Assembly (NCBI GenBank): GCA_900754085.1
Contig: CAAEBO010000042.1
Coordinates: 1 to 6,395 of the forward strand
From: Clostridia bacterium
GTDB lineage: Bacteria > Bacillota > Clostridia > TANB77 > CAG-508
Reading direction: 5' to 3'
DNA length: 6,395 bases
The first letter of the stretch is position 1, and each line of letters starts with the position of its first letter. A model generated the notes under the pieces. The model saw nothing but the letters and a program-made list of their open reading frames with translations, made no database searches and was not told where the DNA came from. The position numbers were made by a program, and so were the translations under genes. Of the stretch, positions 1-6,300 are shown piece after piece.

Positions 1-1
1 A

Positions 2-310
2 ATACCAGCAAAAGTAGAAATAAAAAATCAATTTGTAACAGGAAATTTAATAGATTTAGATGTAAGAGTAGAAGACGAAAATAACGCTGTATTAAACAAC
101 AAAGTAAGAATGGAATTAAGAGACGAAAAAAGCAATTTAATAGATTTACAGGAGATAGAAACAAATAAAGATTGGTTAAGAAAAACATATGAAAAATTAG
201 AAGAAAACAAAACATATAAGCTAAGCTTTTATGCAGATCAATATAATGAAGGAAGTACAGACGAAACATACAAAGTAAATTATTTAATAAAAGAAATAGA
301 GATATTAACA
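2..310 (+). other. Domain: Ig/FnIII-like domain 1 (residues 1-103, N-terminally cut)
   Basis: Alternating hydrophobic/polar strands (VRVEDE, VRMELRDE, YKLSFYAD) and the ENKTYKLSF turn-strand pattern suggest a beta-sandwich of the Ig or fibronectin type III kind. It leads into an EPGISG linker at residues 104-109. The ENKTYKLSF segment has a counterpart, SNSTYKFNL, in the Ig-like domain after the jelly-roll, so the two domains look like relatives flanking it. The fold is inferred from strand pattern only, and the upstream part is outside the window. Confidence 0.5.
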
Positions 311-3300
311 GAGCCGGGAATAAGTGGAAAAATTGAATTAAGAGATTTAAAAAGAAAAGGAACAGGAAAGAATTTAATAGATGTAACATCAAAAATAAAT
401 TGGAGAGGAAGCTATTTTAATGTCCATAATAATTATGGGAAAGAATATAATAAAGAAAACAATGAATTAAAATTATATTGTAAAGGTGATAGCGGTCAAG
501 GTCAAGAATATTGGTATGATTTATCGGAATATGTAGGACAGACAGTAACAATGTCATTTAGTATAAAAAAAGATGATAAAGCTAAAATATACATAGCTAG
601 TAGGAATACAAAGCTAAAGGATATAACAAATGAAATAGATACAAATTGGAAAGAATATGAATATACAACAACAATAGATAAATATGGGGTATTAGGATTT
701 AGTGTAAATAGCGTAAATAACAAAGAAGCGTGGATGTATTTAAAAGATTTTCAAATCGAGTTAGGAAATAAAAAAACAAAATACGAAGAATTTAAATATG
801 ATTTAGAAGCTTCTATAAAAGCAGAAATTGTAGACAAAAGAAATGAAACAGAAAAATATTATATAGAAAAATATGAAAATAAAGAATTAATAGAAGAAAA
901 GGAATATAGTAAAGAAGTTATTGCAGAAGAGTACTTTAAAGTAAAAAGTAATAGCACATATAAATTTAATCTAGTTGTAAAAAGAAATAATAGAAAATAT
1001 ATAGTTAGTTCACAAGAATTTACAACAGAAGATGATAAAGAAATTAAAGGAATAAACTCTAAAGAAGAATACATAGAAACATTAAACCCAGAAGGAGATT
1101 ATATAGTTTTTTGTGATTTAGACTTTAGAGATGTTATGCCACATAATGATTATCAATATAGATTTGGAAGTGGTAGATATGGAATAAAAGGAAAAGTAGA
1201 TTTTAATGGGCATAGATTAATTAAAAATACTAGTAGTAAGTCAGATTTGTTTAGTAAAATAGAAAGAGATGGATTACTAGAAAATTTTATACTAGAAGTG
1301 TATTTAGATAATGAAATTGAATTAAATTATTATAGAGGGATGTCATATCAGAATTTTGGGACAATTAAAAATTTTAAAATTACCTTGGAAGAATGTACAA
1401 ATAAAGCAAATATGAATATAAATTTATTGGCAGAATCAAACTATGGAATAATAGAAAATTTTATATTAGAAGCAAATGAGAATTTATATGGCATGCGAGC
1501 AATTACCTTAGGGGTGATGGGAAATGCCGGTACGATAAAAAATGGATATGCATATGGCAAAAATATAAAGGCTATATATCCTTTCATTGGTTCTCCAAAT
1601 AGAGATTCAGCAGTTGTAAACATATCAAATGATGGAACTGTAGAAAATATATTTAGTTTAGCTAATGTAGATGTAGAAAATAATATAGATAAAAGTAATA
1701 TAGTTGGGAATATAATTGCTTATTCAATCAGGGGAAATAACAAAAACATATACTCTGTAGGATATGGAGAAAATATAGATAGAGGCCCTACAATAGGAAG
1801 TGTAAATAGTAACGCAAAAACAGAAAATGTGTATTATTTTGCAGATAAAATATTTAATAATTCATTTAATCAGAAAAATACACCATTAGCATTATGGGAC
1901 GAAACGTTTCAAAAACAAATACTAAATTCTGAAAATTCATTTAATATAGAATTAGTAAAACAAGGATATTATCCACATATTAATTGGCCAAATTGTATGC
2001 CAAAACAAACATATATTAAACTTCCAGAAGTGGAAGATAAAGATTTACCAGATATAGTATCAATGGAAGTTTTAGAAAGTGAACACAACACAGCAAAAGT
2101 AAAATTTAGTGTAAATAATCCATCCGCAGAAACTATTACAAATATAAAAATAAAAAACTTAGAATGTAAAATAGAAAGTCAAGAATATAAAGACGGAAAA
2201 AGCGAAGTAATTGCGATACTAAGCAATCCAATAATATGTGTATCAAAATATTCGGTAATTAGTATATCTACAAAAGGTGCTTACAACCAAGAATATACAA
2301 GAGAGTTTAACGAAAAAGAAAGATTGATAAATATAGATTTTTATAGGGAAATATATACGACAGATGAATGGAAAGCAATAAATAAATCACCAACCGAAAA
2401 CTATATTTTAATAAAGAATTTAGACTTCAGAAATAATCCAAATGATGCAATAATATCATCAAATATGACAGGAATAATAAATGGTAATAATCATGTAATA
2501 AAAAATATTAAAAGCAGTTCAGCATATATTTTTCATTGTACAATAAATGAAGTAAAAGATATTAAAATTGAAAATGCAGAATTAGAAAATTGTGCATCTT
2601 GGGGAGGTATTTTTAGAGAAGTAAAAAAAGCTGTTAATGTATATGCAGATAATATAAAAATAAAAAGCATTATAGGTAATGAAGATAATACTACACATGC
2701 AGGTTTAATTTCTTCAGCGAAAGGAGAAATTATAAATTGTGGAATAAATAATGTAACAATAATAAATAATGTAGGAAATTCGTCTAGGACTAGAATAGGT
2801 GGACTAATTGCTGTTGCGAATGGGGCAATAATAGAAAATTGTTTTGCAACAAATGTAAATATACAAACTAGCAATAGTACATATGAAGGAGTTGGAGGTT
2901 TAATTGGAGCGAGCGAAGTTAAATCGACAATACAAAATTGTTATACAACAGGAAAAATAGAGATAGAAGGAGATACTGTTGGAGGAATAATAGGATATAT
3001 GACTAATTATGGAAAAATATTAAATTCATATAGTTATGTGGATATATCTGGTAATACAAGCAAAGAAGGAGGTGTGGCAGGTAAAGTAGAACAAGATTCA
3101 TCTGTTGAAAAAAATATAGCAATAGGGAACTTATACACAAGTAAATTGAATACAGAGCCACAAAGGATAGTGGGAAGTGGAATAGTAACAAATATAAATT
3201 ATGCATATGCTAATCAACGTTTAAATGGAATAATAAAAGAATCAAGAGAAGAAAATGTTAAGTTATTAAAAGCAGAAGAATTGTTAAGAAAAGATATTTA

Positions 3301-6300
3301 TATAAATTTAGGGTATAACGAAGCTTTTGACTATTCTGAATTAGGAAATAATGTATTACCAAAATTACACAAAATAAATGAAGATGGGTCATATTCGAAT
3401 GAAATATTACCATACCAAGAAGATGTATATTTAGACATATCGAATGAATTTAAGATAGATAGTATAAATATAGAAAAAAGTGCAGTAAACCAAATTGCAG
3501 GGCAAATAGTAGTAATAAATACAAAAGAATTAGAGGTAGCAGGATTAGAGATAGAAGGAATGGATGTAAATGTAACAGACATAATAACGAAAGATGGGAA
3601 ATCATATATAAATATAACAGCAAGCCCAAATAAATTTTATGATACTTATAAGATAACAAAAATAAAATATAATGAAAATAGTGAATTAAAAGAACAAAAA
3701 GTAGAAGGTAAGATACAAGTACAATTTTTTAAAGAACTATATAATTTTGAAGACTGGCAAAACATAGAAAATGGAACATATCAAAACTATAAATTGATGA
3801 ATGATATAGATTTTTATGGTAAGAAAGATATAAACGCAAATGTTACAATGGCAAGATTAGAAGCAGTGGATGGAAACAAAGCTCTAAAAAATGTAGATTT
3901 AGATTTTTACAATGAAAATAATGGTTTTATAAATGAAGTATCTACTAATATAGAGAACGTCAATTTCGAAAATATTAATATAAAAAATACGAAGCCAGGA
4001 GAAAAAACAGGAATTATTGCAAATTTAAATGGGAGTATAAAAAATGTAAACTTTGATAGAATTAAAGTAGAAGCAGTAGAAATGAATAATATAGGAATTA
4101 TAGGAACAAGTAGCAGTAATTTAATAGAAAATATTAATATGAATAATATAATAATTTTAGGAAAAGACAGAACAGGTGGACTAATCGGAAATATTATTGC
4201 AGGTTGTACAATTAACAATATATATGCTAATGCCATAAATATTACTGGAAATGATTATACAGGAGGTATAATAGGAAATGTACTAGGTGCTAGTACAATA
4301 AGCAGAGCTCAATTAGGAGAAGTAAATATAATTAATGCAGAAGTTATGGGAAAGAATATGACAGGTGGTTTCATAGGGTATAGCTTTTTCAAACCTGAAA
4401 GTATTAATAAGTATGTTACTATAAGAGATAGTAGAATTATTGGCAAAGGTGATAATGTAGGTGGAATATCTGGAGAAGCATATAATTTACACAACACTAA
4501 GGCAATAAATATTAAAGTTGAAGGATATGGAAATAATATAGGTGGAATTAGTGGACAAACGAATTCTAATGGTAGCCAAGTATTTGATAGTTATGTAACT
4601 GGTAAAGGAACAAATTCTAACAACGTAGGAGGAAGTGTAGGAGTATTACAATATGGACTTGGAGGAAATAGAGTTGTAAATACTAAGGTTGGTACTACTG
4701 GAAGCAATGTAGGCGCGAATGTTGGATTAATGAAAGAAAATATATCAGATATTTATGCTATAGATTGTAATGTAGAAGGATATTCTAGTGTAGGTGGAAA
4801 CATAGGAAAAGTAGAAAAAGGATATGTTAGATATGCATATAATAATTCTAATGTAAAAGCATATGAAAATACAGCAGGGGGAATAGTAGGAGATTTAGAC
4901 AATACTAAAATGGTAGCTAATAATAATATAATTAGCTTATACGAATCATATTTTGCAGGAGATATAACATCAAAAGCAAATGTAGGAGGATTAATAGGAA
5001 AGATAGAAAAAGAATTATATGAACCAGAAAAAAATTATTTTAGTAACTATGCAGAGGCAGATTTAATAAGTGAAGACATAAACACAATATCATTAGGAAT
5101 AGGAAATATGCCTAATCAAAATAAATATTTAAATGATACATATTTTTACAAATATTCTAGTATAAATGGAAGAAATCCAAATAAAAATAATGAAATATTT
5201 ATAGAAGAAGATAAATATTTAAAAGAAGAAGAGTTAAAGAATAAAGAAACATATGTTAATAAACTGAAATGGAAATTTAGTAACTGGAATTATAATCTAT
5301 TAAAAGATGATAAATATCCAACAGTAGCTACAACGGTGTATGTAATAAACTTGCCAAAAGATGAAGAGCATATTATAAACAAAAACATATTTGAAACAGA
5401 AAATAATTTAAATGGAAAAGATAACATAAATAGTGAGCAAGAACAAATAAAAACTCCAAAAAATATATTTAAATATTTAGGAAAAAATATTAGGAATTAT
5501 GACACATATTCAGAAATAGAGTCTGAAGATGGAAGTAAGGTAATACGAGGAGATATAAGATTGTATGTAAAAGATGGAACGTTGTATGCATTACCAGTTA
5601 TGATTGATGTTGATAGAAAGAAGACTAATCTTGTAGAAAATAATTTTATCATAGATTCTTATAATGGAAAAGAGTATGAAACTGTTCTAGGTGAAGATGG
5701 AAAATTGTATGATCTAAAAGAACCAATAGAATATCCAGAAAACTTTGTAAACAATGGTGTTGTAAGTATAGGAAATAACTTGAGTAGTTATGCTAATACC
5801 GATAATGAAAGCAGTGATAAGAAGGAGAATCTGCACGAAGTAGAGGTAATATACAAAAATGGTAATAAAGTAAGATTTAATTACCAAACAGGAGAAGTAA
5901 TATCTTCAACAGAAGAGAAGAAAGGCAAAACAGGACTATTTGATTATATGAAAGAAAAAATTTCAGAGTTAGGAAATTTGAATTCTGGTGAATTACAAGA
6001 AATAGCCAATAAATATAAAGAGAGCAAAATACTACAAAATAAAATAGAAGAAATGCCAGTAGAATATGCATTACAAATAAAAAATAGCAATACAAATAAA
6101 GTAGAAAATACACCAATAGAACAAAATAATAATATGAATAAATCAGACAATGTTATGATTGATAAAAATGACAAAGCTAATAACTCTTTAAAAGAGCCAA
6201 GATATATAAGCATATATAATGCAGAAAAAAACGATTACTACATATATCAAGAAGAAGAGTTATTAGATACGACGAAGCAGGAGGTGGTAAGTGAGAACGA

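Noticed and set aside
44..148. A 15-base exact repeat (aatttaatagattta at 44-58 and 134-148), with a partial third copy at 371
   Set aside because: Each copy encodes Asn-Leu-Ile-Asp(-Leu) with the favoured codons of this gene. Short matches like this are expected in such biased DNA, and the surrounding protein contexts differ.
371..793. Possible prophage tail protein origin, because the jelly-roll closing signature also occurs in phage tail proteins
   Set aside because: The neighbouring GLUG/M26-like beta-helix modules and Ig-like spacers in the same chain are typical of bacterial surface proteins, and no phage structural gene is present in the window.
2533..2874. Antisense open frame of 113 codons
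   Set aside because: It is fully antisense to module B of the giant gene, with hydrophobic composition forced by the complementary codons, and it is not a separate gene. The same applies to the other short antisense frames across the window.
3907..4236. Antisense open frame whose translation looks like a small hydrophobic membrane protein
   Set aside because: It is the reverse complement of the module C GLUG coils; antisense of A-rich, GGIIG-type coding sequence automatically reads as Pro/Ile/Leu/Phe-rich peptide. There is no independent coding evidence, and the + frame is continuous through it.
5834..5848. His-Glu at residue 1945 as a possible zinc-protease motif
   Set aside because: The sequence is HEVEV, so the second His of HExxH is missing, and it lies in a beta-hairpin-like strand, not a helix.
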